Positions 21,160-31,060 of a stretch of DNA of 64,000 nt are shown in pieces (the first letter of the stretch is position 1; each line of letters opens with the position of its first letter). Position numbers and translations under genes: made by a program. The notes beneath the pieces were generated by a model. That model saw nothing but the letters and a program-made list of their open reading frames with translations. It had not been told where the DNA came from and did no database searches. This stretch comes from Tupaia tana (Eukaryota; Chordata; Mammalia; Scandentia; Tupaiidae): the NCBI GenBank assembly GCA_026018925.1, contig JAKSZU010000018.1, positions 7,720,920 through 7,784,919 of the forward strand. The letters are read 5' to 3'.

Positions 21160-21911
21160 CTTTTTTTTACATTTAATCCTTGTATGTTATTATAGCATAC
21201 AAAATGAATTTTCTCAGCATGAATACACTATATATTGGTTCAATCAAAGATATTATTATCATTATCAGCATATTATCATCAATAGGTAGTTTTCCATTTT
21301 TGTGTCCCTTAAGTATTTTGCTTCTTTCTTTTTCCCCTTGATACCTTCTCTCTCACTTTCCTCCATTTCCCACCCTCCTCCCACACTGCCTCTAGTATTC
21401 ACAGTTGCTCTCCATGTTTTTATATTTTCCAACCTTTCAGTTTCTGCCATAGAGTGTAGATATTCAGTATATATTAAATGGAGACATACAATGCCTTCCT
21501 TTCATAGGCTGGCTTACTTTGCTTAGCAATGAATCCTCCATATTTGTCCACTTTCTGTCAAATGCCGGGTTCTTTTGTTTTTAAAGGCTGATTAGCATTT
21601 CATAGTGTATATATTCCATACTTTTTCGGTCCATTTATCTGTTCGTGGACATTTGTGTTGGTTCTGTGTCTTAGCAATTGTGAATAGTGTTGCAATAAAC
21701 TTGGATATGCCAGTGTTTTTCCAATTGAGTGTATTCCTATCCTTTATATAGATACATAATAGTGGAATTGCTGGATCATATGGTCGTTCTGTTTGTATGT
21801 CTTTGAGGAACCTCCATATTGTTCTCCACAGTGGCTGTACTAACTTAAATTTCCCACCATCAGTATAAGAGAGTTCCCTTTTCATCACTGGCTCAACAAC
21901 ATTTATCATAC
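21160..21911 (-). mobile_element. L1 3' end with ORF2 C-terminal remnant
   Basis: On the minus strand, 21592-21909 encodes an open but truncated piece of L1 ORF2 (reverse transcriptase/endonuclease protein). Its C-terminal zone contains YDPAIPLL and FTIAK, both typical of mammalian L1. The 3' UTR follows to about 21160, ending in an A-rich stretch (T-rich on this strand). The UTR matches the L1 pieces at 3106-3890. The fragment is dead: the ORF is only the last part and is interrupted upstream by a SINE. Confidence 0.85.
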
Positions 21912-22187
21912 TTTTTTTTTTTTGAGAGGTTTTTACCTTAGGGCATGTGCACTTATGAGAGAGAGAGAGAGAGACTGTGAGAGAGACTATGAGAGTGAAA
22001 GTGAGAAATCACCCCCCCAGGGGGCATGGCCATGCCACAATCCCTTCTCCTCCATTCTCCTCCTGGGATGTTGAGCACATATGCACACATGCCCAGTCTG
22101 AGTTTCAAACTACTGGGTCTAGGACTTAAACCGCAGTTGACTGTGAGGGAGTCCAGTGATGTAATTTCTATGCCATCTGTTGGTCCC
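21912..22187 (-). repeat. tRNA-SINE inserted in L1
   Basis: Reverse-complement long form with poly(T), GAGAGGTTTTTACC, GA-rich tract, stem CCCCCCCAGGGGGC, TTAAACCGCAG at the B-box region and head ending CCATCTGTTGGTCCC. It divides the ORF2 remnant. I could not find a convincing TSD. Confidence 0.85.
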
Positions 22188-22390
22188 ACATTCTTAATTT
22201 TTAAAATTTTAGCCATTCTGATTGGGATTAAGTGGTAGCTCATTGTGGTTTTGATTTGCATTTCCTTTATGAAAAGAAATGTTAAACATTTTTTCATATT
22301 TGGCAGTTCGTATGTCTTTCTTGGAGAGTTGTCTGTTCAGCTTATTTGCCCATTTTAAAACTGGATTATCTATTCTTCTGTAGAAATTTC
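22188..22390 (-). mobile_element. L1 ORF2 fragment, continuation
   Basis: TAGCCATTCTGATTGGGATTAAG, AGCTCATTGTGGTTTTGATTTGCATTTCC and TGTCTGTTCAGCTTATTTGCCCATTTT are the upstream continuation of the L1 ORF2 sequence at 21592-21909 on the minus strand. Confidence 0.85.
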
Positions 22391-22529
22391 AGAAAGGACC
22401 CAAGTATCCCAACCAAGCACCCAGGGTACACTTTCATAAGAGGCTAATGAAAGATGTAACTGAAGTATGGTATTCAGGGCTTAGTCTATGGCGTGGACAA
22501 TCCATGCAGGGTATCAGGACATCCTGTTA

Positions 22530-22900
22530 ATCAGTCCCTTGAAGTATGTCCTCCTCTTTATCCCCAAAGCTGTCACCATTTTTAAAGTCCTCATCTTCTA
22601 CTTTGACCACTGTAAGGCCTAGTATTTAGTCTCCTTGTAGTATGGACTTCCTATTCTCCCTCTAGTTCACTTCCTATAATGTTCTCAGAGACTGGGATAC
22701 CTAAAATACAAATCAGGACATGTCACCTTTCTTCTTGAATATGCTAATGTCTCCATTAGTCCTAGGAAGTCTGTGTGTTCCATTCTACTATTCAAGATGC
22801 TCACCAATGGTTTTGGCCTCACTTCCTAAGTGCTTTCTCATTACACACATCAGCCAGTAAGTATGTCCTATGTTTGCTGAACCTAACCAACCTGTATACA
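22530..22900 (+). mobile_element. L2 LINE fragment
   Basis: Pyrimidine-rich L2 3'-region pattern: TTCACTTCCTATAATG..., CCAATGGTTTTGGCCTC, TTTGCTGAACCTAACC. Low identity, as usual for L2. Confidence 0.5.
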
Positions 22901-23130
22901 GATCCTTGGGTTCAAGTTTCCACTCCATCACTGACCAGCTCTGGATCAGTGGTCAAAATACTCATCTTCTCAGGCTTCTATGGTTTCCTTCTCCATAGAA
23001 TCAAAATCAAAATGATACTCTCAGATAAGTTGGGAAAAGGAATTAAATAAAATGACTTTTAAATCATGTACAATGTTTTAAATGATGCTTGGAATGCAGT
23101 AAATATGCAGTCAGTATTAACTATTATCAT
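22901..23130 (+). repeat. MIR SINE
   Basis: CTTGGGTTCAAGTTTCCACTCC, CTATGGTTTCCTTCTCCATAGAATC, GGAATTAAATAAAATGACTT, ATGCTTGGAATGCAGTAAATATGC: the head, core and tail of MIR. Confidence 0.7.
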
Positions 23131-24290
23131 CATCATATCATCATCACCACCAATAAAAGAAACATCATGATCAAACAAATAAATAAGCCACTGTTTTGAT
23201 TTCTAGACCTCCAACTATCTTCAATTCCTGATTTTGCTACTTCATCCACTCTCTAAAGCTACACTCCTCTAATAAAAGTACAAAACAAAGATGATAATTC
23301 TAGAAATGGTTAATGAATAAAATGATGCCTCGTTAATGAGCCCTTAATCATACCTCCTGTGGAGCTCCTAAAAAATAGAAATAGCTGCTTCTTGGAAATA
23401 ATGTCTTTTTCTTCAAAATAGAACAGGCAGGGCTTTCTGGGCTTCAGTCTTGGGCTGCCCACACAGGGCCCCAAAGGCAGAGGGCATGAGCTCAAGATGG
23501 CTGGAACAGGGGATTTTAGCTGTACCACCCAGCGTGGCTCCACTGACCTGCCATCGGGAGAGATGTGGCAACCCCATTATTCATTACTAGTTGGGAATAG
23601 AACATCATTGATGAGATAAGAGCAACAATAGCTTTCCATCCAGAGATAAATTACTAACGGTCGCATTATTTTCCCTTATTTATATATGGGTCTCTTTATT
23701 GAATTTACTTGGAGATAAATAAACGATCTGCCAAGCGTCTGGTTAATATTACTTCTCGGGGGCTCATTTGAGGCCCAACTAGACTCCCACTGATAACATC
23801 TGTAAGCTTTTCAGGAGGGAGAGACATAACATTTGTTTCTGACAAGAACTCTCTGTTTGCCTTATCTGTTTCATTTGAGAGGCCATCGACCCCTAGCTTC
23901 TCTGGTTGAAATGAACTCTTTCCAGCCAAGGAGGAGTTCTTGAACTTGACTCTAGCCACACAATGTGACTGAGTGCTCCAGCTGCAAATCTGAGGACCTC
24001 TGTCATCCACAGCCAGACTTAACACTTCCTGTTGGCCATCAGGAAACAGCAAGGACACAGTGCTGAATGTCTCTCCCTAAAATACATGAAAACAAACATG
24101 CAGCTTTGTAATCCGAACTTCCTTCTGTCTGGGTAGACTTTCATTTTCTTTTATTCATGACATTTACTGTTTTTAATGCAAATCGTTGATACACCCTGAT
24201 TGAGAAACATGGAACTGTTCTATGGCAATGATCAGAAATGATATCCTTAAGCTTCTATTAATTTGCTACACTAAGGCTGTAAACTCAGAG
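23131..24290. other. Unique sequence with candidate conserved block
   Basis: 23580-24060 has no repeat signature and keeps CpG words (CTAACGGTCGCATT, AAACGATCTGCCAAGCGTC, CTTCTCGGGGG). It contains GATAA and TTAATATTA motifs of the kind seen in developmental enhancers. No coding evidence. Confidence 0.45.
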
Positions 24291-24295
24291 CCCCT

Positions 24296-24522
24296 CTTTA
24301 AAGTTGATTTCTGACATGAATGATAGAGGCAGAGAGGAAGAGAGAGACAGAGACAGCCTTCCCGATAGTGTCTTGGTGCTGTGATCTGCCCTCTGCTTCC
24401 ACCAGCCTCGGTCAGCCCCAGATCATCCTGCATGACAGATGCCTCAGGAGTGAGGACCTGGAGCCTCTCCGTCTGCATCAGCCTTGCAGAGCACGGCATT
24501 TTATCGCCGCACCACCGTCCAA
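24296..24522 (-). repeat. Second-family SINE (family C)
   Basis: On the minus strand the head reads GGACGGTGGTGCGGCGATAAAATGC, then CTCTGCAAGGCTGATGCAG, a GATCTGGGGCTG block and a CTCTGTCTCTCTC tract before an AACTTTA tail. Same order as copies at 29826 and 61897. Confidence 0.7.
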
Positions 24523-24599
24523 CCTCCATGCTCTCTTTAACATTTGCCATTCTAACACTCTGGCTGTTGGTATACCATATTTTACTAAAGAATTATCTA

Positions 24600-24799
24600 T
24601 TTAATTTTTATTTATTATCATTAAATTTGCTATAGTGTATGTGCACTCCTGAGAGAGAAAGGGAGGGAGGGAGAGAGAGAGAAGGAGAAGAAGGAGAAGG
24701 AGAAGAAAGAGCGAGTGAGCGAACCTCTAGGTTCAGGACTTGAACTGTGGGCAGTCAAGTGGGAGTCCAGCACCCCAACCACCATGCCACCTACTGGCC
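24600..24799 (-). repeat. tRNA-SINE, short form
   Basis: TTGCTATAGTGTATGTGCACTCC end block, long GGGA/GAGA tract, TTGAACTGTGGGCAG, and head CACCATGCCACCTACTGGCC. A CTCF-like motif lies at 24784-24797. Confidence 0.8.
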
Positions 24800-25067
24800 T
24801 GGCATACCATATTAAAGTCATATTCCTACACGTGTCTGAGGAACTGCCCCTTTGCAGGACTTTCAGAGGTAACAGCCTCTGAAAACCTTTCTCTGATCTT
24901 AGATCTGTTTCTCCAAACAGCCTGACAGTTTGCCTCACAATGCTTGCCCAGATCACACTGCATTGCTGTGGGTACATGGCTCCTTCTTATTCCTGGAGAA
25001 TGCATTCAGCATTACATTCTATTGAACTTGTAAGGTCTAGTTGAGGGTTTGGTGTGCAGTAGGTGCT

Positions 25068-25319
25068 ATTTATTTATTTGAGAGATTTTTGCTATAGGGC
25101 ACGTGCGCTTGCCAGAAAAATAGAGAGAAAGAGAGACAGAAAGCAAAAAATCACTCAATAGGAGGTATGGCTATACTGCAATCCCTATCCTCTTGGGATT
25201 TGAGGTATGCGTGTACAAATGCCCAGTGTGAGTTTCAGGCTGCTGGGGGTCTGGAACTTGCAACACGGTCAACTATGTGGGAGTCCTGCGACGTAACCAC
25301 TATGCCACCTGCTAGTCCC
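25068..25319 (-). repeat. tRNA-SINE, long form
   Basis: GAGAGATTTTTGCTATAGGGCACGTGC, GA tract, TCACTCAATAGGAGG stem remnant, GGAACTTGCAACACGG and head CACCTGCTAGTCCCC. A near-TSD TAGGTGCT flanks it on both sides. Confidence 0.85.
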
Positions 25320-25399
25320 CATTAGGTGCTTAATACGTATGTCTAGGTCATGTTTCTTTATTATAAAGTCTAGTGAGACAGTTTCTTCCCTTGAGTGAA

Positions 25400-25560
25400 T
25401 TTCTAGTTTTTCTTCCCTCTAGAATTGTTTATTATAATACATCTCTGTCTCACCAAACTCCAAGCTCTGTGAGAGTGGACATTGTGTCTTTGTATACATC
25501 ATCCCCCCCCCAACATCTACCACCATACCTGGCATCTAGGTGGCAGAGAGCATATGGTAC
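25400..25560 (+). mobile_element. L2 LINE 3' fragment
   Basis: CCAAACTCCAAGCTCTGTGAGAGTGGACATTGTGTC and CCATACCTGGCATCTAGG match the end of L2 (TGTAAGCTCC...GGGCAGGGA...TGCCTGGCACATAG pattern). Confidence 0.65.
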
Positions 25561-25589
25561 CAACTGCACAAATGAGTGAGGGAAAGGCA

Positions 25590-25760
25590 TTAGAGCTTTG
25601 GGTTCAAGACCCATGCATGTGGAGAAATGTCACAGTCTTAACAGAAGATCACACATTTGAATCAGGACTGGTTCCAATACCAGCTCCGATATAGCCTTTA
25701 GGAAGGTGCAACTTAGCATCTCTTTACCTCCATGCCATCCTCTGCAAAGAGTGAGCACAA
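25590..25760 (+). repeat. MIR-like fragment
   Basis: TTTGGGTTCAAGACCC and AGGACTGGTTCCAATACCAGCTCC with TTTACCTCCATGCC resemble the MIR head and core. Low identity. Confidence 0.45.
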
Positions 25761-26161
25761 GTTCAGGGATGGTGATAAGCATAAAGAATCAATGAATCTC
25801 AAACTTCCTAGCTCATTTGGAAGGATGTGGGTGTTAGTGACTCTCCTTGAGAGAGTCAGCACCAACCACTTCCTCATACAAATGTCAATACATAGTAAAA
25901 TAGGCCCACATGAGGCTCAGGGAGAGGTCAAGACTGGGTGATCCTGGGATCGTGACGTCCATGGTCAGAATGTGAGAGATTTGGATGGAGGAAGAGGCTG
26001 CATTGCATGGCAACAAGACATGTCCCTTGGCCTCTTCTGACCTTCACTCTTCTTTGGTACTCATTGCTCATTGTCACCCAGATCCTGGGTTCTCTTGATT
26101 TCTTATAAAAGGTCCAGTTTATTCCCATCTCATAGTTCCTTTTTCTTGTAATTCCCTTTCT

Positions 26162-26431
26162 TTCTTTTCTTTTTTTTTTTGGAGAGGTTTTTGCCATAGG
26201 GCACGTGCACTCGCCAGACAGAGAGAGACAGAGAGAGACAGAAAGCAAGAAATCACCCCCCAGAGGGGATGGTCACGCTGCAATCCCTTCTCCTCCATTC
26301 TCCTCTTGGGATCTTGGGCACACACGCACACACGCCTGGCATGAGTTCTAAGCCACCGTGTCCAGGATGCGAACCGTGGTCGACTACATGGGAGTCCAGT
26401 GACATAGCCATTACGCTAACTGCTGGTCCCC
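26162..26431 (-). mobile_element. tRNA-related SINE, fairly young
   Basis: Full length on the minus strand with CACCCCCCAGAGGGGATGG stem and head TAACTGCTGGTCC. 14-bp TSD GTAATTCCCTTTCT at 26148-26161 against GTAATTCACTTTCT at 26432-26445 (one mismatch). Confidence 0.9.
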
Positions 26432-26439
26432 GTAATTCA

Positions 26440-26694
26440 CTTTCTGATCTGCATATGATTTTCTCTGGACTACATTCAGATATTTTCTCAAGAGGCTGAT
26501 CTTCAGAGATCTTCCCTATCCTCTTATGAAAGTTTTACTCCCCACCCCTCTTAATTCCTTTGGAAATAGGATATCCGATCCTTGCATCAGTATCTAATTC
26601 CATTTTCAGGTATGTCCCATGAAGGCAGGGGTTTTATTAGATGGTTTTTATCTCCAGAACCTAAGAAAATGCTGAGCAATAATAGAGGCTCTTT
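26440..26694 (+). mobile_element. L2 LINE 3' fragment
   Basis: TCCCATGAAGGCAGGGGTTTTATTAG, TTTATCTCCAGAACC and AAATGCTGAGCAA follow the L2 3' end in order. Confidence 0.65.
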
Positions 26695-26940
26695 GGGACC
26701 AGCAGATAGCATAATGGTTATGACGCTGAACTCCCATGTAGTTGACTGCAGTTTGAGTCCCAGACTTGGCACTTAAACCTCATGTTGGATAGGTATATGT
26801 GCATGCCCAAGATCCTAAGAGGAGAAGAGATTGTGAGGTAGCCATCCTCCCTGAGGGGTGATTTCTTGCTTTCTGTCTCTCTCTGTTTCCCCGGCAAGCA
26901 CACATGCCATATAGTGAAAATTTCTCTTAAAAATAAAAAA
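26695..26940 (+). repeat. tRNA-SINE, long form
   Basis: Head GGGACCAGCAGATAGCATAATGG, GTTTGAGTCCC at the B-box, body and stem (CCTCCCTGAGGGG), CTCT tract, GCCATATAGTGAAAAT end. It is head-to-head with the minus-strand copy at 26162-26431, 263 bp away. Confidence 0.88.
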
Positions 26941-26983
26941 TAGAAGTCTTTATCTATTTGTAGAATTCAATTTGTAGGGTTAG

Positions 26984-27245
26984 GCCAGCCTTTGACCAGC
27001 CATTGTGGTTAAAATTGTTGGATCCCATATGGGCAATTACACAGTTCAAGTTTCACACCTAGCAGCTTGAGAAACACGCCAGGTACATGTATGTGTGTGC
27101 CCAAGATCCCAAAAGAAGAAAGAGATGATGGAGAAGAAATTGTGGTGTGACCATACCCCATGACAGGTGCTTTTTCACTTTTCCTCTTTTTCTCTGTACT
27201 TCTTCAATGAGTACATACAGCCTATGGTAAGGTAAAAAACAATTT
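26984..27245 (+). repeat. Diverged tRNA-SINE
   Basis: Head GCCAGCCTTTGACCAGCC..GGATCCCATATGGGC, GTTCAAGTTTC, then CCAAGATCCCAAAAG and ATTGTGGTGTGACC body and an ACAGCCTATGGTAAG end. Confidence 0.75.
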
Positions 27246-27249
27246 TTTG

Positions 27250-27915
27250 TAAGATTCATGAATGAAATGAAAGGATTTTAAGCCAATGTGTGACATGGTC
27301 ATAGTTGCATTTGCCAAAAAACAAAGGAGGTGCTACTTTATAGTATGTTCATTCTACTCACCGAGTTTTATGTCTGAAGTCAGACATGTGTTCACAGATA
27401 TGTATATGTCAGCTGCACTTGCTATTGAAAATAATTAATTAAGATCTTTTGTGAATCAATAAAACATGAAAAATAAAATTTAAAAAAGAATAGATACACA
27501 TGATGTTGAAAATAGTTGCAATATATTTATGCTATATTTAGTCTCCTGTAGTCCACTTTCTGACCAAAATTATTTACATTCATCTCATAAGTAAATTAGT
27601 CTGACTCCTCTCAGAGATCCCTAAACTTCATCCAATTATGGAACTGGGTTCAAAGTCAAGTATTTAATGATCCTCATCTTGTCCTGGCACTTGAGTGTGA
27701 TTCCTTGGGGGAGGATCTTCTTGATCCAAAGCAATGTGAACTAAATTGATTATTTATACCCTAACTTCACCCCTAATGTATAATGATGAGGCAGACATGG
27801 GATGTCAGTGGTAATTTTTCAAGATCAGAAAGAAATTGAAATACATAGCAGTCACTGGGTAGTGGTTCTGAAGTCCAGCCAGATACCTTCTCCTGGTTCT
27901 CCCTAATCTAGAAAC
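27250..27915. other. Unique AT-rich sequence
   Basis: No repeat or exon recognised. Confidence 0.35.
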
Positions 27916-27917
27916 AG

Positions 27918-28162
27918 ATTTTTTTAGAGAGATTTTTGCTATTAAGGTACATGCACTTGCCAGAGAAAGACAGATAAGCAAGAAACCACCCCCTGTGGGG
28001 ACATGGCCACTCTGTAATCCCTTCTCATCCATTATCCTCTTGGAATTTTGGGGACATATGCACACGTGCCCAGTGTGAGTTTCAAGCCACCAGGTCTGGG
28101 ACTCAAACCACAGTCGGCCATATAACTCCAACACCTCAACCACTATGCCACCTGGTGGTTCC
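27918..28162 (-). repeat. tRNA-SINE, long form
   Basis: TTTTTTTAGAGAGATTTTTGC tail, ACCACCCCCTGTGGGG stem, GGGACTCAAACC at the B-box complement, head ATGCCACCTGGTGGTTCCC. CTCF-like motif at 28145-28158. Confidence 0.85.
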
Positions 28163-28470
28163 CAGGGCAGAGAATTATTTTTCATTAATATCCCTTCATT
28201 TTCTCTCCAGTTGGTTCTATTGTCTAGTGTTCCCTGTTAGTCTGGTCTCTGCCCTCTGGGCTTTTGGCTCCAGAACCTAGGAAAATTCTAGGCAATTGTA
28301 GAGTCTCCTCATATTCTCTGAAAAGTCTTTGCTTTTCCATAAACAAGATTCTATTTCAGCTAAGTAGCTTTCCTAGAATACCTGTGTTATATAGGAGGAA
28401 TCCCGGGGATTCTTCATTTTGAGCTATTGTACTGTTTTTTGGTTCAAGTATCAATATTTTCACTAACAAA
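28163..28470. other. Unique or L2-like sequence
   Basis: CTTTTGGCTCCAGAACCTAGGAAAATTCTAGGC suggests a short L2-like end. The rest is unassigned. Confidence 0.35.
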
Positions 28471-28479
28471 TGCTCTTAA

Positions 28480-28990
28480 AACTTTGTGAGTTTCCTGAAA
28501 TCTGATTGGATTTTCTCCAGTCCTCAAAAATGACATCATTAATTCTTTTGATATAAGCTATGTCTACTCTGAGCTATAAGAGGCCTACTGTGAGATGTAT
28601 AGAATTATTTTTACCAAAGAAGACTGGGAATGAATGGCAATTTTAGTTTTCAAACCCCACATATTTCTTACCTTCCTTATTTTCTCTAATTTCTTCTTGA
28701 AAACTAAGTAACTCCTTCTTTAGTTTGTTTCTCTATTCATGTACCTTACCATATACCATTAAGAAGGTAAACTAACATTTTCAACTTTTGTCTTTTGATT
28801 CCTTCGCCAGACCTATGAATTTATTAAGCATATTTTCTTTTTTCTGTCGATATTTTTGTTACAGTATAACATAGTTATCCTTCTCTTAGCTTCTAGAGTT
28901 CCTTCACCATTTTCCAAGTTTTTGCTTGCTATGTGATCCTAAAGCCAATGTCACATGTTTTAAGTTTTGTACATCCCACTTTTGACACCA
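28480..28990 (-). mobile_element. MaLR/ERVL internal-sequence remnant
   Basis: It lies on the internal side of the LTR at 28991-29560. The boundary (28974-28990, read on the minus strand) is TGGTGTCAAAAGTGGG, the kind of tRNA-Leu primer-binding site used by ERVL elements. The rest is degraded and has no coding capacity. Only an old fossil. Confidence 0.5.
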
Positions 28991-29560
28991 ACTTCTGTAT
29001 TAGTTATTTATATCTGCATAATAAGCCACACACACACACACACACACATAAGAAATTAATGTAATTTTAAGTTTCTGTTTGTTGACTTAACTCAGCTGAG
29101 TGGTTCTTCTATTGCTGTGACCTGGGATTAGTTATGTGGATGCAGTCACCCAGCAGTTTGTCTGGGGATAGAAGACTTCAGATGGGTTCAGTCACAAATC
29201 TGGGTCATACGAGGTAACTGTTCTCGCTGATTCTCATCCTTCAGTAATCTAACTCTGGCTCTCATAAATTGTGGCAGGAGCATTCCATAAGAGCAAGAGC
29301 AGAACTTGCAAGGTACCTTATTTTCTCAGTTGGTCTTTCTAGAAACCTACCCTCAAAAGGCACACAGTGCCACTTATGCCACACTCTGTTGATCAAATCA
29401 TGTCACAAATACGGTACAGATTCAAGTCTGGTGTGATAGAGCCCACCTCCTGATAGAAGGGACAACAAAATCACATTGCAAGGGTCATGGACAAAGGGAG
29501 CTATGGTTCACTGGGAGCTCTTACTGTTATAGCTTGTTGTAGCTCACTGTAGGGACAGAT
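28991..29560 (-). mobile_element. MLT1-type LTR (ERVL-MaLR)
   Basis: Begins ACTTCTGTATTAGTTATTTATATCTGCATAATAAGCC (reverse complement of an MLT1 3' end), with an inserted (CA)n run at 29029-29048 in place of part of the GGCTTAAAACAAC block. Later parts TCAAATCATGTCAC and GAGCCCACCTCCTGATAGAAGGG are typical of the LTR's 5' half. Being next to the primer-site remnant, it would have been the 5' LTR. Confidence 0.65.
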
Positions 29561-29599
29561 TATAGTGTCAGAGTAGAGCCACAGAACCCAGATAGGAGG

Positions 29600-29825
29600 C
29601 TATTGCTTATTTTTTAAAAAAATTATATTTTCTATTATTATTCATATACATCCTCATCAACAGATAATAAGTATTATCTATGTCCCACAAGTGTTTTCTC
29701 TCTCATTTCCCCCCCAAATTTCCTACATATTGGTTCTGAGTCTAGGTGAAGTGGCTAGATTAAAAATAATTGTATTTAAATATCTTCAATGTCTTTTTGA
29801 TTCATATTTCACATTGCTACCAACA
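29600..29825 (-). other. AT-rich sequence, possibly an L1 3' UTR
   Basis: TGTCCCACAAGTGTTTTCTCTCTCATTTCCC is loosely like the TGTGTCCCTTAAGTATTTTGC segment of the L1 end at 21300. Weak resemblance only. Confidence 0.3.
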
Positions 29826-30074
29826 TTTTCTTTTTTTTTTTTTTTTAAAGCTTCCTTCTTTCTTTCTTTTTCTTTCTTTCTACTTAGAGAGAGAGAGCAG
29901 GACCCAACAGGGTTTTCAGGTGATGATCCACTGCCAGCTTCAGGCAGCCCTGGACCATTGGCACATGTGTACCTGGAGTGTTCAGTGAGGTCTCCATATA
30001 TGAACCCAGAACCTTCCCATGTGAGTCAGCCTGGCAGAGTGTTGCATTACCACTCTGCCACTGCCTGGCTCCCA
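29826..30074 (-). repeat. Second-family SINE (family C), well preserved
   Basis: On the minus strand: head GGGAGCCAGGCAGTGGCAG AGTGGTAATGC, GACTCACATGGGAAGGTTCTGGGTTCA, a body with CCAATGGTCCAGGGCTGCC, ACCTGAAAACCCTGTTGGG, and a CTCTCTCTCT tract before an A-rich tail with CTTTCTTTC pattern. Distinct body from the main SINE family. Confidence 0.75.
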
Positions 30075-30329
30075 AAGTTATTTTTTTAGAACCAAACTGG
30101 AAACATGATATGCTCTTTATCTCATCCTTTGAATGAGTTTCTAATTCTCCAGGTTAAACTTTCTATGCCTCTCCCTGAGATGTAATGTTATCTATATAAT
30201 GGGCCCTTAGCACAATGGGCCTCAGCTCTCTAACCTCATTTAGCTCTGAATCCTACTAATAGCATATCATTTGGGGGAAAAAGGGAACAGGGGACAGTCC
30301 AGTATCCCCATCTTTTTAAATCTCTATTT

Positions 30330-30560
30330 ACACTATTTGTGGCCTAGTACACCTTCTTCAGGGTTTTAAAGCCATGTTCATTTTTTAACATCTATTCAAT
30401 TATCATCTTCTCTAGAAAAACCTTCCCCGGGTTACACAGTTAAAATAAATCACTCTTTAAACTTGCTCCCAGAACAATTTGGTGTGGTACCATGTAGCCC
30501 ATGACAGCCTGTGTAGTCATAGTTATGTTATTATCTTAGTTTGGCCATGATGGTTCTGAC
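30330..30560 (+). mobile_element. L2-like fragment
   Basis: Pyrimidine-rich text with TCTCTAGAAAAACCTTCCCCGG and AATAAATCACTC resembling the L2 segment CCTTCCCTGACC...AAAAT. Low identity. Confidence 0.4.
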
Positions 30561-30899
30561 AGTCGAGAGTCATCAAGGTACCAGCAGTTTCAAGGGTTAT
30601 AGATGTTTCCCTTCTAACTGTATCTTCTATGGCAGAGAGAGAGGATCTTTCATGCCTCTTCTTATAAGGACACCAATGAAATTCTTGAGGCACCTAGTTA
30701 TCTCCCAAAGAACCCACTTCCACATACCTTCATGCTGGAGATTTAGGCTTCAATATAGGAATTTCGAGAAGACACAGATATTCAGCTAGAGAATGAAGTT
30801 CTTGAAAACCGTTTCCTGATCCACTCTACCCCTTAGCTCAGAGTCTGGGACCCAGTGCACGCTAATGCATCTATGGGAAATGAATCTGGATAGTTTTCC

Positions 30900-31060
30900 C
30901 ATAGATATCTTTTCCCCTTTTATTGCCAATTCCTTTTAAATAACTACTTATTATGGAAATTTTCAAAATACACAAAAGTTGAGAGACTAGTTAGATGTAT
31001 CATGTATTCATCATCCAGTTTCAAAAATCTTGGCTATCCTTTTAGAAGCAAAACTCCTCT
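30900..31060 (-). mobile_element. Old L1 3'-UTR-like fragment
   Basis: ATTATGGAAATTTTCAAAATACACAAAAGTTGAGAGA and ATCATGTATTCATCATCCAGTTTCAA are a common ancient repeat motif, which I recall from old L1ME-type 3' UTRs. Family uncertain. Confidence 0.45.

Noticed and set aside
21592-21909. Possible functional reverse transcriptase gene
   Set aside because: It is only the C-terminal end of L1 ORF2, cut off by a SINE on one side and lacking the catalytic domain.
22026-22297. Small protein overlapping the L1/SINE junction
   Set aside because: The frame is entirely made of SINE and L1 sequence on the minus strand.
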